Positions 15,977-25,021 of a DNA stretch of 64,000 nucleotides are shown one piece after another. Below the pieces are notes generated by a model. That model ran no database searches and was not told the DNA's origin. It saw only the letters and a program-made list of their open reading frames with translations. A program made the translations under genes and the position numbers. The DNA is from an uncultured Draconibacterium sp. (lineage in GTDB: Bacteria > Bacteroidota > Bacteroidia > Bacteroidales > Prolixibacteraceae), in the NCBI RefSeq assembly GCF_963677155.1, contig NZ_OY781884.1:2310134-2374133 (forward strand), in the 5' to 3' direction. Within the stretch, counting starts at the first letter, position 1. Every line of letters starts with the position of its first letter.

Positions 15977-18298
15977 ATGAAAAGAAGATTACTACTTTCT
16001 GCATTTTTATTACTGACTTTTTTTCTTTCGCAAGCGCAGCGCGAACAAGGCTCCTGGCAAGACTATCTTTCGTATAATAAAGCCAGCAAAATTGCTGTTT
16101 CGTCCGATAAAGTCTTCTGTGTTACCGAAGGCGGACTTTTTTATTACGATCTGGAAGATAACAGCGTAAATAAACTTGGTGACGCCACTCAGTTGTCCGA
16201 CTTTGGGGTAAACACCATTGCCTACAGCGAACAAAATAAGGTGCTGGTCATTGCCTATTCAAACAGTAACATCGATTTGCTTTACGACGACGGCGAGGTG
16301 GTTAACCTGTCGGATATAAAGCGAAAAACTGTCGTCGGAAATAAGGTCATCAATAATATTTCTTTCTCTGGAAATGAGGCATATCTGGCCTGTGGATTTG
16401 GGATTGTCGTGTTGGATTTGGATCGTCAGGAAGTAAAAGATACTTATTATATCGGCGATGGAGGTTCGTCGTTGGAAGTGAACGACATTGAAACGGATAA
16501 CAGTTCCATTTTTGCTGCTACTAACCAGGGAATTTACCGGGCTGATAAGAATGATCCCAATCTGGCCAATTTTGCCAATTGGATTCATGTGGATGATATT
16601 CCGCATCCCGATGGGATTTTTAATCTTTTGGTTTATCATGCGGGTAATGTAATTGTCAACCATGCCGCCGGAGAGTGGTATCAAGACGAAATGTATATGC
16701 TGAATAACGGAACATGGGAGCCATATAATCCTGAAATACGTTTTGCATTCGACCTGCAGAGCAATGGAAACTACCTGTGTATTGCCAGTCGCGATGTGGT
16801 TTTTATCATCGACAGTAATCATTCGCAAATAGGACGTATCGATAACTACAAATTTAATGATCGAACGGTAGAAAGTATCGCTCCAAAAAGTGCGGGTGTT
16901 TCGGCAAACGGTTCGGTTTGGATTGCTGATAACAAAGAAGTGTTGGTTCGTTATTATAGCGAAAGTTTTGAACAAACCTTGCCTCCGGGACCAATCAATA
17001 ACGACATGTATTTTGTTGGTGCTTTTAATTCGGAGGTTTGGATGACCGCAGGAAGTACCAATGGCTATAAGGGCCCCGTTTTTCAGCGTTTTGGTAGCGA
17101 TGGCTGGACCTATTTTTCGGACGCAACACATCCCGAGCTTCGAGGATTTCATAATATATTGGCCGTTGAAGTCGATCCCCGCGATCCGGATCATTTTTTT
17201 GTGGCCAGTTGGGGTGGTGGATTGCTGGAATACCGCAATGATGAGCTGGTGGAACGCTATTATAACCTGAACAGCCCGCTGGAAACTGCCTTGCCCGAGC
17301 AGCCTAACGAACCGTTCACGCGGGTTGGAGGTATGAGTTTTGATTCGGAAGGCAACCTGTGGATAACCAATGCCGAGTGCGCACATAATTTGCACAAATT
17401 AACGCCATCGGGCGAGTGGGAATCGTTCGAGTTGCCCGAAATTGCCAACAGGTATAATGTTTCGGATATTATTGTGAATGAAAACGATGATAAATGGATG
17501 CTCATTCCGGGAGGACATGATGCTTATGTGATTAATAAAACCGGCGACCAGAAAAAAAGACTGTTGGTGGAGACCTATTTCAGCAATGGTACCGACAATA
17601 TTATTACGCCGATGCATGATGTTTTCTCCATTGCTGAAGACCAGAATGGAGCCATTTGGATTGGTAGCGGGCAAGGCGTTGCAGTGTATAGTAGCCCATC
17701 GCGAATTTGGAATTCGGAGAAGTTTTATGCCACACATCCGGGACTCGATTTGAATGATGGTATTTATCATCCGCTGCTTGAAACCGAAACTGTTACTGCA
17801 ATTGCGGTTGATGGTGCGAACCGGAAATGGCTGGGAACTCAAAACTCAGGGGTGTACTTGGTGTCGGAAACAGGTGAGGCAGAAGTGTTGCATTTCACCA
17901 CTGAAAACAGCCCGTTGCTTTCGAATACTATTCTGTCAATTGCCATCAATCAGAAAAATGGCGAGGTGTTTTTTGGAACCGATAAGGGATTGATCTCCTA
18001 CCAGGGCGAATCCACGGGAGGAGCCGATTCGTATAGTGATGTTTATGTTTATCCAAATCCGGTGCGCGAAACCTACGATGGGCCGGTAACAGTTGCCGGA
18101 TTAATTGAAAATACCGATGTGAAGATTACCGACATCACCGGAAATCTGGTGTACAAAACTACATCGTTTGGCGGACAGGCGGTTTGGGATGGAAAGAACC
18201 TGAATGGCAACCGCGTAAAAACCGGAGTTTACCTGGTATTTTGTAACGATGAGAACGGGGAAGAAACCCATATTACCAAAATACTTTTCATTCATTGA
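15977..18298 (+). CDS. porZ: PorZ-like type IX secretion protein, beta-propeller with T9SS C-terminal sorting domain (773 aa)
   Basis: In Porphyromonas, PorZ is part of the cell-surface attachment complex that delivers A-LPS to T9SS cargo. The protein starts with a signal peptide (LLLSAFLLLTFFLSQA). Repeated propeller blades follow (VFCVTEGGLFYYDLEDN; IFAATNQGIYRADK; IWIGSGQGVAVYSS; KWLGTQNSGVYLV; VFFGTDKGLISY). Its last 85 residues are a type A sorting domain with VYVYPNPVRE, VKITDITGNLVYKT and GVYLVFCN endings. The overall order and length fit PorZ. It overlaps nothing but abuts rdgB, and recO follows after 29 bases. A plain propeller sensor is less likely because no kinase part exists. Confidence 0.85.
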   Translation: MKRRLLLSAFLLLTFFLSQAQREQGSWQDYLSYNKASKIAVSSDKVFCVTEGGLFYYDLEDNSVNKLGDATQLSDFGVNTIAYSEQNKVLVIAYSNSNIDLLYDDGEVVNLSDIKRKTVVGNKVINNISFSGNEAYLACGFGIVVLDLDRQEVKDTYYIGDGGSSLEVNDIETDNSSIFAATNQGIYRADKNDPNLANFANWIHVDDIPHPDGIFNLLVYHAGNVIVNHAAGEWYQDEMYMLNNGTWEPYNPEIRFAFDLQSNGNYLCIASRDVVFIIDSNHSQIGRIDNYKFNDRTVESIAPKSAGVSANGSVWIADNKEVLVRYYSESFEQTLPPGPINNDMYFVGAFNSEVWMTAGSTNGYKGPVFQRFGSDGWTYFSDATHPELRGFHNILAVEVDPRDPDHFFVASWGGGLLEYRNDELVERYYNLNSPLETALPEQPNEPFTRVGGMSFDSEGNLWITNAECAHNLHKLTPSGEWESFELPEIANRYNVSDIIVNENDDKWMLIPGGHDAYVINKTGDQKKRLLVETYFSNGTDNIITPMHDVFSIAEDQNGAIWIGSGQGVAVYSSPSRIWNSEKFYATHPGLDLNDGIYHPLLETETVTAIAVDGANRKWLGTQNSGVYLVSETGEAEVLHFTTENSPLLSNTILSIAINQKNGEVFFGTDKGLISYQGESTGGADSYSDVYVYPNPVRETYDGPVTVAGLIENTDVKITDITGNLVYKTTSFGGQAVWDGKNLNGNRVKTGVYLVFCNDENGEETHITKILFIH

Positions 18299-18327
18299 TT
18301 GGGATTCACCAGCAGTTAAACTGAGTT

Positions 18328-19053
18328 ATGATTACGGCAACTGAAGGCATTGTTTTGCACACAATTAAATATGGAGAGAGCAGTGTTATTACCACTGTTT
18401 TTACCAAAGAATTTGGCCGGCAAAGCTACCTGATAAATGCTGCCCGAAGCCGGAAATCGAGAAATAAAGCCGGTTTGCTGCAGCCCTTGTTTATGGTTGA
18501 ATTGGAAGCCTACCAAAAGCAGTCGCGCGACCTTCAACGAATAAGGGCGATGAAAAGCCTGACCACGTACCAGGAAATTCCTTTTGATATTGTAAAATCA
18601 ACGCAGGCTATTTTTCTTGCCGAGGTGCTTTATAAAACTATCAGTGAGCAGGAAAGTTACCCCGAACTGTTTGAGTTTATAAAAAACGCTTTGCTATATC
18701 TTGATCTGATGGAGGAGGGCAAAACAAATTTTCATTTGTATTTTCTGTTTCATTTAACCGAATACCTTGGTTTTATGCCTAATACCACACAAACCGGTTT
18801 TGAGGGGTGGCTCGACTTGCAAAAGGGTGCTGTTGTACCTTTCGAACCTTCGCACCCGATGTTCGTCAACAAAGAGGCAACGGCAATTTTAGTAAAACTG
18901 GCTTTACTGAAAATTAACGAACTGGATAGTTTGAAATTAAAACGCAGCATGCGCGATACGCTACTTAAAAAGTTAGTTGACTATTACCGCCTGCATTTTG
19001 ATACGCTGGGTGAAATAAAATCGCTAAAAGTGCTTCAGGAAGTTTTTTCCTGA
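18328..19053 (+). CDS. recO: DNA repair protein RecO (241 aa)
   Basis: RecO, with RecF and RecR, loads RecA onto SSB-coated single-stranded DNA. The N-terminal OB fold is clear (ATEGIVLHTIKYGESSVITTVFT, here quoted in parts: EGIVLHTIKYGES), followed by the G-R-Q-SYLINAARSRKSR-type basic region and a helical C-terminal domain (LAEVLYKTISEQESYPELF). The length is normal for Bacteroidota RecO, and the C-terminal zinc cysteines of other phyla are absent, as is common in this phylum. The last bases overlap, in antisense, a decayed coding remnant at 19035-19163. Confidence 0.9.
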   Translation: MITATEGIVLHTIKYGESSVITTVFTKEFGRQSYLINAARSRKSRNKAGLLQPLFMVELEAYQKQSRDLQRIRAMKSLTTYQEIPFDIVKSTQAIFLAEVLYKTISEQESYPELFEFIKNALLYLDLMEEGKTNFHLYFLFHLTEYLGFMPNTTQTGFEGWLDLQKGAVVPFEPSHPMFVNKEATAILVKLALLKINELDSLKLKRSMRDTLLKKLVDYYRLHFDTLGEIKSLKVLQEVFS

Positions 19054-19163
19054 TCATCCTTCACAATCACGACTTCGTAGGTATAAAGATCGGTGGTTTT
19101 CCATCCGTTCCAGCCAATTCCGGCTTTGTTCTTCGTGTATCTTCCCATAAACTCTTCTTTGCT
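19035..19163 (-). pseudogene. decayed C-terminal coding remnant, antisense to the end of recO
   Basis: The minus strand encodes about 42 residues ending in a TGA. They include MGRYTKNKAGIGWNGW and DLYTYEVVIVKD, a G-W-x-G ... Y-x-Y-x-V pattern resembling the final strands of gliding-motility-type C-terminal domains. The frame is closed upstream by a stop, and no larger ORF exists. It is most likely the tail of a lost gene; chance cannot be excluded. Confidence 0.35.
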
Positions 19164-19320
19164 TCAGTCCGTTTTTTATTGAATATCATAATGTCTTTTC
19201 AGCTAAAAGGTCGTAATTCTATTACGCAACTCAATAAAATTGGTTTGTCGATCTGTTTGTGAAGAAACATTTAAATAGCATTTGTTTTTGCGGGTAGTGA
19301 TTTTTTAGGTAAATCAGATA

Positions 19321-19334
19321 ACGTAAATTTACGT
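19321..19334. promoter_or_regulatory. perfect 14-bp palindrome upstream of cysQ
   Basis: ACGTAAATTTACGT is exactly self-complementary and ends 15 bases before ATG 19350. It overlaps where a -7 box would be expected (TAAATTTA), so it could be an operator. There is no second copy in the window that I noticed. Confidence 0.35.
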
Positions 19335-19349
19335 GAATACTAAAGCTGA

Positions 19350-20174
19350 ATGGAATTAAACAAGGTACATAGCGTTATTGATGTGCTGGCTGAAGCCGGA
19401 AGAACGATTATTGAAGTGTATGAAAGTAACGACTTTGATGAACAGCGAAAATCGGATAATACGGCCGTTACCCGTGCCGACAAAGCATCGAGTAAGATTA
19501 TAAACGCAGGCCTTGCAGAAATTTTCCCGGATATCCCCGTTTTAGATGAAGAAACAAACTTCCCGGAATACGATATTCGTAAAACCTGGGAGAATTACTT
19601 TCTGGTTGATCCGCTGGATGGCACCAAAGAGTTTATTAAACGAAACGGCGAATTCTGCATCAATATAGCGTTGATTAACAAAACAGCCCCGATAAATGGA
19701 TGGATTTACGAACCCTTGAAAGAAAAAGGCTGGTATTGCAGTAAAGGCGAAGGGATTTATGAGTTCGACAGCAAAGGAAATTTCAAAGAAATGCAAAGGC
19801 CGGAGCCATACACCGGAAAAATAAGAGTGGCAACCAGTCGTTCGTTTTTTAAGCCCCGCGAAGCCGAACTGATTGATAAAATGAAAAGCACCTTTGAGCT
19901 GGAGATATTACACTGCGGCAGTTCAAAAAAACAAATCGAAATAATAAAAGGAAGCGCCGATATGTATCTTAAAGCAGGCCCTTGTTCTGAATGGGATACT
20001 GCACCCGGGCAGTTGATGGTGGAAGAATTTGGCGGAACTGTTTTTCGTCAGGATACCTTTGAAACCATGGCTTACAACAAAGCCGATCTTATAAATCCAC
20101 ATTTTGTAATGCTCAACGAAAGGCTTAATACTCCGGAGTTTGTTGCTTTTATGCAGCAAATAATTCAGGAGTAG
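19350..20174 (+). CDS. cysQ: 3'(2'),5'-bisphosphate nucleotidase CysQ (274 aa)
   Basis: This Mg-dependent, lithium-sensitive phosphatase of the inositol monophosphatase fold removes the 3'-phosphate from PAP (and PAPS), a by-product of sulfate assimilation and sulfotransfer. Signatures: ADKASSKIINAGL, DEETNF with the first metal Glu, DPLDGTKEFIKRNGEF (metal site two, D-x-LDGT-KE), and SEWDTAPGQLMVEEFGG. Length is normal. The gene appears monocistronic, and a 14-bp palindrome lies just upstream. No sulfate-assimilation genes adjoin it here. Confidence 0.93.
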   Translation: MELNKVHSVIDVLAEAGRTIIEVYESNDFDEQRKSDNTAVTRADKASSKIINAGLAEIFPDIPVLDEETNFPEYDIRKTWENYFLVDPLDGTKEFIKRNGEFCINIALINKTAPINGWIYEPLKEKGWYCSKGEGIYEFDSKGNFKEMQRPEPYTGKIRVATSRSFFKPREAELIDKMKSTFELEILHCGSSKKQIEIIKGSADMYLKAGPCSEWDTAPGQLMVEEFGGTVFRQDTFETMAYNKADLINPHFVMLNERLNTPEFVAFMQQIIQE

Positions 20175-20268
20175 TTCGCTCATTCCGCTTTTCTTTCTTA
20201 TAATTAAAACCTAACTTGTTTGGGAAGAACGGGACTTTCCTCTTTGTATAAATCAAAAACAAATAGAA

Positions 20269-20547
20269 ATGAAACGTACATTTATTTTATTGGCAGTGGT
20301 AGTAGCTGCAGCACTCCTTTTTGCCGGATGTGCAACACAATCTTTCGAGAATATTGGCGATCCTCCGGGATTTATAAAAGGTGTTTTTCACGGTTTTATT
20401 TTACTGTTTAGTTTTATAGCCAGTCTTTTTACTGATTACGAAATTTATGCTTTCCCCAATGCAGGAGGTTGGTATAATTTTGGTTTCCTGATTGGCGTGA
20501 TGCTATTCTTTGGCGGTGGTGGTGCCGGAGCCAAATGTAAAAAATAG
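20269..20547 (+). CDS. small membrane lipoprotein (92 aa)
   Basis: I do not recognise a named family beyond the general form. The signal ends in a lipobox LLFAGC (Cys at about 21). The mature part has a hydrophobic helix (FHGFILLFSFIASLF), the motif YEIYAFPNAGGWYNFGF, a second hydrophobic glycine-rich segment (LIGVMLFFGGGGAGAK) and a basic end CKK. Similar small proteins are common and uncharacterised across bacteria. It lies between cysQ and the SPOR lipoprotein on the same strand. Confidence 0.7.
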   Translation: MKRTFILLAVVVAAALLFAGCATQSFENIGDPPGFIKGVFHGFILLFSFIASLFTDYEIYAFPNAGGWYNFGFLIGVMLFFGGGGAGAKCKK

Positions 20548-20684
20548 ACTTCCCGAAAATAATTTTTATAGTTGCGAACAACATGCTGTGCAAAACTTGC
20601 GTTTCTTTACAAAAACGTACGAAGGTGTAATGTGTATCTTCGTGGTGAGTTTAAAACAGAAAACAGAATTAAAATTTTTAACGG

Positions 20685-21182
20685 ATGAATAGAATAGTTG
20701 TTCTTTTAGCGATTCTTGCAATTACTGCATCTTCATGTAAAATTTTTCAAAAATCGTCGGGTCAGGCTGAGTCAGCCTATACCACCGACACCACAACACC
20801 AACAAAAGTGTTTACCGTACCGGGTAGCGAAACGAATACGCAGCCAACTGCTGTAACAAAATCCGAACCGGTGGCCGACGAAAAACCAATTGCAATGCGT
20901 AAGGAGCAGGTTTCGTTTACCAGCGAAACCGATCAGACGGCAAATGCCGGAAACACTTTCTTTGTGATTTTGGGCTCGTTTGGTCAGTTAGACAACGCAA
21001 AAAATTACCGTACAACGCTTATCGATGAAGGTTTTACACCTATCATTTTGCACAGCGAAACCGGTTATTACCGTGTTTGTGTTAATTCGTACAAGAGCGA
21101 AACCGAAGCGCGTGGAAGAGTAGCACAGGTGCGTAATGCTTTCCCTAAATACGCTGATGTTTGGCTTTTAATTAAAGAATAG
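20685..21182 (+). CDS. SPOR-domain lipoprotein (165 aa)
   Basis: SPOR domains bind denuded glycan strands of septal peptidoglycan. The N-terminus carries a lipobox (ITASSC, Cys about residue 18), then a Thr/Pro-rich linker (TTDTTTPTKVFTVPGS). A C-terminal SPOR domain spans about residues 88-165: FFVILGSFGQLDNAKNYR, the TPIILHSETGYYRVCVN core and a final KYADVWLLIKE strand. It is probably anchored in the outer or inner membrane and active at division sites. A strong terminator follows directly. Confidence 0.88.
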   Translation: MNRIVVLLAILAITASSCKIFQKSSGQAESAYTTDTTTPTKVFTVPGSETNTQPTAVTKSEPVADEKPIAMRKEQVSFTSETDQTANAGNTFFVILGSFGQLDNAKNYRTTLIDEGFTPIILHSETGYYRVCVNSYKSETEARGRVAQVRNAFPKYADVWLLIKE

Positions 21183-21206
21183 AAAATATTTCAAATTGAT
21201 TTGAGG

Positions 21207-21230
21207 ACGCCGCTTTATGCGGCGTTTTTT
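21207..21230 (+). terminator. intrinsic terminator after the SPOR gene
   Basis: ACGCCGC and GCGGCGT form a perfect 7-bp stem around TTTAT, followed by a T run. It lies 25 bases after the SPOR stop codon. Confidence 0.9.
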
Positions 21231-21398
21231 GTTGGGTAAGTATGGCCTTCGTCAGGAAGAGTATGAATGTAAAAATATATCTGCCTTCATACAACGATCG
21301 AATTCTTTCTAAAAAGAATTTAATCTTTAAAAATTCTTAAAATCAACAACAAAGGGCTTCCTGATGTTATATTTTCAGAATTTATCGGAAATCAGTAT

Positions 21399-21406
21399 TA
21401 CATTTG
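21399..21406 (+). promoter_or_regulatory. Bacteroidota -7 box upstream of dCMP deaminase
   Basis: TACATTTG fits TAnnTTTG exactly and is 45 bases before ATG 21452. It is followed by a short AT-rich leader with AAAGGAA, a plausible ribosome site, 14 bases before the start. Confidence 0.5.
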
Positions 21407-21451
21407 TAATCGTTTCAAAAAACGAATACCCATTCTAGAAAGGAAACATAT

Positions 21452-21877
21452 ATGTGTAAAGACGAAAAGCAGAAGTTACTTGATCAACGCTATCTGAAAA
21501 TGGCTGATATATGGGCGCAGAACTCGTACTGTAAACGCCGTCAGGTAGGTGCATTAATTGTAAAGGATAAAATGATAATTTCTGACGGATACAACGGTAC
21601 CCCGGCAGGATTCGAAAATATTTGCGAAGACGAAGACAATAAAACAAAACCTTACGTACTGCACGCCGAGGCAAATGCTATAACCAAGGTAGCCAAATCG
21701 GGAAATAGCAGTGATGGTGCCACTTTGTACGTCACTTCTTCGCCTTGTTTAGAGTGTTCTAAACTGATTATTCAGGCAGGAATTAAACGTGTGGTGTTTA
21801 CCGAGAGTTACCGTCTGGAAGATGGAATAAACCTGTTAAAACGTGCTGATATTGAAGTAAAGCAGGTTGATATTTAA
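21452..21877 (+). CDS. dCMP deaminase family protein (141 aa)
   Basis: This zinc-dependent deaminase converts dCMP to dUMP and so supplies thymidylate synthesis; the Bacillus homologue is ComEB. The active site is complete: HAEANAI (zinc His and catalytic Glu, about residues 71-77) and SPCLECSKLI (the two zinc Cys). The substrate-side motif SDGYNGTPAGFENICE is typical of dCMP rather than cytidine deaminases. Length is normal for the short bacterial form. The S41 protease gene follows after 82 bases on the same strand, with no terminator seen between them. Confidence 0.92.
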   Translation: MCKDEKQKLLDQRYLKMADIWAQNSYCKRRQVGALIVKDKMIISDGYNGTPAGFENICEDEDNKTKPYVLHAEANAITKVAKSGNSSDGATLYVTSSPCLECSKLIIQAGIKRVVFTESYRLEDGINLLKRADIEVKQVDI

Positions 21878-21959
21878 ACGGGAGAAACAGCCCGTGAAAG
21901 ACAATTAAAATAAGGCCAGGCTTTGTTATCAGCAATACTCTGGCCATTGAAGAAAGCCT

Positions 21960-23606
21960 ATGAACAAGAAAACAACAATAGTTTTACCTGTATTGATTGC
22001 CATTGCCGTGGCAGCAGGAATTCTGATCGGAAATGTAATGAGCCGCAATGCCACGCCCGCGTATCGTGGCGTAGGATTTTCGCAACCCAATAAAATGTCT
22101 GCTATTCTCGACCTGGTTAACAGAGGTTATGTAGACAGTGTAGATACCCACGAAATTATTGAAAATACGATTCCTGAGATACTGGAAAATCTCGATCCGC
22201 ATACCACTTACATTCCTGCCCGCGACATGAACGAAGTGCAGGAGGAAATGAGCGGTAACTTTTCAGGTATTGGTGTACAGTTCTCTATTCAGGAAGATAC
22301 GGTACGGGTTATCGAGGTGATTTCAGGTGGCCCGTCGAGCCAGGTGGGTGTTTTGCCCGGCGACCGCATTGTTAGTGTTAACGATTCGTTGATTGCCGGT
22401 GTAAAGGTGCAAAACAACACGGTGATGTCGCTTTTGCGCGGCGAAAAAAACTCGAAAGTTCGGGTGGGTATAGTTCGGTCGGGTTACAATGACGAGCTGG
22501 AGTTTGAAATTACCCGTGGCGATATTCCGCTGTACAGTGTTGATGTGTCGTACATGATTGATGACCATACAGGTTTTATAAAAGTAAGCCGTTTTTCAAA
22601 TGCCACTTACCGCGAATTTATGCTGGGAATGCTAAAGCTGCAAGAAGCAGGTGCCGAAAAGGTAATTATCGATTTAAGAAGTAACCCCGGCGGATCGCTG
22701 GTGGGGGTGTTACAAATGGTTGATGAATTTCTGACAAAAGGAGAGCCTATTTTGTACACCGAAGGCCTGCATCAAAAGCGGAAAACATACAATGCTTCGG
22801 CAAAAGCTTCCTTTGCCAATATCGGTGTTTATGTAATGATCGACGAGTTTTCGGCATCGGCAAGCGAGATTTTTGCCGGCGCCATGCAGGATAACGACCG
22901 CGGATTGGTGATTGGGCGTCGTTCGTTCGGAAAAGGACTGGTACAGGAGCAAATTCCACTAACGGATGGTTCGGCATTACGCCTTACTGTGGCACGTTTT
23001 TACACACCCAGCGGACGTTGTATTCAAAGCTCGTACGAAGAAGGTAACGAAGAGTATTACAACCATATTTACGAGCGTTTTCATAATATGGAGCAGTTGG
23101 TGGCCGACAGTATTCACTTTGTTGATTCGCTGCGCTACGAAACCAAAGGCGGTCGCGTGGTATACGGCGGTGGCGGTATTATGCCCGATTTTTTTGTTCC
23201 GGTTGATACCACTGGAAATTCCGAATATTTTACCAAGATTTACCGCAAAGGATTGATCTACTCGTTTGCTTATTCTTATGCCGATTCGCACCGCGATGAG
23301 CTCGCAAAGTTCACCACAGCCGACGAGTTTGAAAACTATATGGACAAGCACAATGCCATGAACGAATTTATTGCTTATGCCGAAGAAAAGGGGGTGAAGA
23401 AAGATGCCAAGGGCTTAAAAATATCGGGAAAGGTTATTAATACGCAAATAAAAGCCTATGTGGCCCGTAATATTATGGGCGAAGAAGGTTTTTATCCCAT
23501 CATTAAACAGATTGATAAAACACTGTTGCGTGCCATCGAGGTATCGCAGCAAAACCTGATGGTTAAAAATGTTGTTGCTACCGATTCGGTGGTTTCGGTG
23601 TTGTAA
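21960..23606 (+). CDS. S41-family C-terminal processing peptidase, PDZ-containing (548 aa)
   Basis: This is a CtpA/Prc-like serine protease of the periplasm. The N-terminal hydrophobic segment (TIVLPVLIAIAVAAGILIG) is a signal anchor. A PDZ domain occupies about residues 88-170 (FSGIGVQFSI; VLPGDRIVSVN). The S41 core has the catalytic Ser in EFSASASEIFAGAMQD and the catalytic Lys in GRRSFGKGLVQEQ, in the usual Ser-Lys dyad spacing. The C-terminal 150 residues are the helical tail common in Bacteroidota members. Substrates are typically misfolded or C-terminally tagged envelope proteins. A long terminator hairpin follows. Confidence 0.92.
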   Translation: MNKKTTIVLPVLIAIAVAAGILIGNVMSRNATPAYRGVGFSQPNKMSAILDLVNRGYVDSVDTHEIIENTIPEILENLDPHTTYIPARDMNEVQEEMSGNFSGIGVQFSIQEDTVRVIEVISGGPSSQVGVLPGDRIVSVNDSLIAGVKVQNNTVMSLLRGEKNSKVRVGIVRSGYNDELEFEITRGDIPLYSVDVSYMIDDHTGFIKVSRFSNATYREFMLGMLKLQEAGAEKVIIDLRSNPGGSLVGVLQMVDEFLTKGEPILYTEGLHQKRKTYNASAKASFANIGVYVMIDEFSASASEIFAGAMQDNDRGLVIGRRSFGKGLVQEQIPLTDGSALRLTVARFYTPSGRCIQSSYEEGNEEYYNHIYERFHNMEQLVADSIHFVDSLRYETKGGRVVYGGGGIMPDFFVPVDTTGNSEYFTKIYRKGLIYSFAYSYADSHRDELAKFTTADEFENYMDKHNAMNEFIAYAEEKGVKKDAKGLKISGKVINTQIKAYVARNIMGEEGFYPIIKQIDKTLLRAIEVSQQNLMVKNVVATDSVVSVL

Positions 23607-23631
23607 AAAGATTATTTACCCGCAGGTTTAG

Positions 23632-23680
23632 AAAGATCCGGGCTGTTTCGTTGTTGTGACGAACGGTTCGGATCTTTTTC
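23632..23680 (+). terminator. intrinsic terminator after the S41 protease
   Basis: AAAGATCCG and CGGATCTTT form the outer stem, an inner GTTTCGT/ACGAAC pairing extends it, and TTTTTC follows. It sits 25 bases after the stop. Confidence 0.8.
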
Positions 23681-23715
23681 TTGTGGAATTTGTAGCCGCC
23701 CGGGATTATATCGTT

Positions 23716-23967
23716 GTGATATTTCATGAAAAAATACTTTTTCCTAAAGAAATCAAAGTGATATTTAATGAAAAGGTTCTTTTTCCTAAAATTTGCATCT
23801 GGATATTTAATGAAAAAGAACTATTTCCTAAAAAGTAATAAGTGGTATTTTAGGAGAAAGTATATTTTACTAAAGAATTGCAACTAATATTTTAGGAAAA
23901 AGTATTTTTTGGTAAAGAGTTGAGCGTGATAGGTGGCGAAAAGGATGAAATTTGTAAATACTGCTAT
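23716..23967 (+). repeat. 42-bp tandem repeat, six units with exact spacing
   Basis: Units begin at 23716, 23758, 23800, 23842, 23884 and 23926, each exactly 42 bases apart. The conserved unit reads GTGATATTTAATGAAAAG... then TTTTTCCTAAA. The first three units can be read as 14-residue peptides (VIFNEKVLFPK-type) in an ORF that ends at 23838. Units 4-6 keep the spacing but contain stop codons, and unit 6 is the most diverged. The repeat ends at the 3' end of the minus-strand phospholipase-like gene. The function is unknown. Confidence 0.9.
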
Positions 23968-23968
23968 T

Positions 23969-24901
23969 TTACTTACGCCAATTTAAATAACGTCGCCATA
24001 CATGTATCCAAACTTTGGCTATCGATTCAATGGCATCCGAAAGAAGTTCTTTGCTGTATACATCAAAATCAGGATTCACATTTAGGTTCAGAAATTCATC
24101 CCAGTCGAGTGTATTGTCTCTATTTGCCGGTATTATTTTATAGGCCGTCAGGTACGAATGCTGACAAATAGCCGACATAAAATCCCACGTATTGTTATTG
24201 TCGTCTCCCCACCCAAAAATAAATTTACGGGTTTTAATCTCATCTTCAATTAACGACATCACCTCGTCGTTTGCATTGGCTTTTTGTAAAGGGAAACCAT
24301 TTCTATCGTAATAAAACCGTTTGTTTTTAAAATCGATCTCATAACATTTACGCACCTTATTGTCCCAGTATTTCTCAATATCGGCATGCAAATGTTTCCC
24401 GTCGGAAAATGGCCTCACATCGCAATGCAGGGGCACATGCGCATCGGCAACATAATGGCTTAACATGAAAAACAGATTGGCTATGTGGTTGCTCGTAGGT
24501 GCAATGGGCGACCCTTTATGTTCTTTATGCTGCATTTTAAGGTTATCAATCAAACTATGTGCAAGCGCTTCACAACGATCGGGAAGATTACCGCTTACAA
24601 TTTCGTAAGCATGAGCATCAGCACTGAAGTTATCCCACCGTTTCGAGAAATAATAATTACCCGGCAGCTTTTTAAATCTTTTATCGCCATCGGGCTTAGG
24701 CTTGAATTTTAATACATGGCTCGTGGCCATATCTTTTATTACAGCATCAGGATACCAGGCTCCTTTTACAACATCGTCGCGGTAGGTTTTAAACCAGCTT
24801 ACCAGTGAATTACAACTCTCTTTCAGATTATCCGGAATTATTTCCTGATCGAGTCGTTTAATGGCCATTAAGGCTAACCATGCATGGGTGTATTGTTTCA
24901 T
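23969..24901 (-). CDS. zinc-dependent phospholipase C / S1-P1 nuclease fold protein (310 aa)
   Basis: The all-helical fold binds a trinuclear zinc cluster in phospholipase C and P1 nuclease. Compatible ligands are visible: an N-terminal HAW (THAWLALMA), WYPDAVIKDM, the SHYVADAHVPLHCD block with H-x3-D-x-H-x3-H spacing, and HADIEKYWDN. No signal peptide is seen with this start: the protein begins MKQYTHAWLAL, and the conserved His-Trp is normally near the mature N-terminus. It may therefore be cytoplasmic, or the leader may be missing. The reaction is uncertain. It stands alone, between the 42-bp repeat and a palindromic intergenic stretch. Confidence 0.7.
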   Translation of the reverse strand: MKQYTHAWLALMAIKRLDQEIIPDNLKESCNSLVSWFKTYRDDVVKGAWYPDAVIKDMATSHVLKFKPKPDGDKRFKKLPGNYYFSKRWDNFSADAHAYEIVSGNLPDRCEALAHSLIDNLKMQHKEHKGSPIAPTSNHIANLFFMLSHYVADAHVPLHCDVRPFSDGKHLHADIEKYWDNKVRKCYEIDFKNKRFYYDRNGFPLQKANANDEVMSLIEDEIKTRKFIFGWGDDNNNTWDFMSAICQHSYLTAYKIIPANRDNTLDWDEFLNLNVNPDFDVYSKELLSDAIESIAKVWIHVWRRYLNWRK

Positions 24902-25021
24902 AATCTTTTGGTTCTTAATCCAGTTGCAAAACAGGATTATCTACCCAAAGATATCAAAAAAACGTCCTCCTTTCCCAAAGTAGATGGTTCCGATACCCCG
25001 GAATCGAAGAATTAGTCTTCG

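Noticed and set aside
16259..17395. 378-residue open frame on the minus strand opposite porZ
   Set aside because: It lacks a family-like pattern and lies wholly inside porZ, whose propeller and sorting domain are clear; it is a shadow frame.
23716..23967. CRISPR array
   Set aside because: Units are directly adjacent with no spacers, diverge progressively, and no cas gene is nearby.
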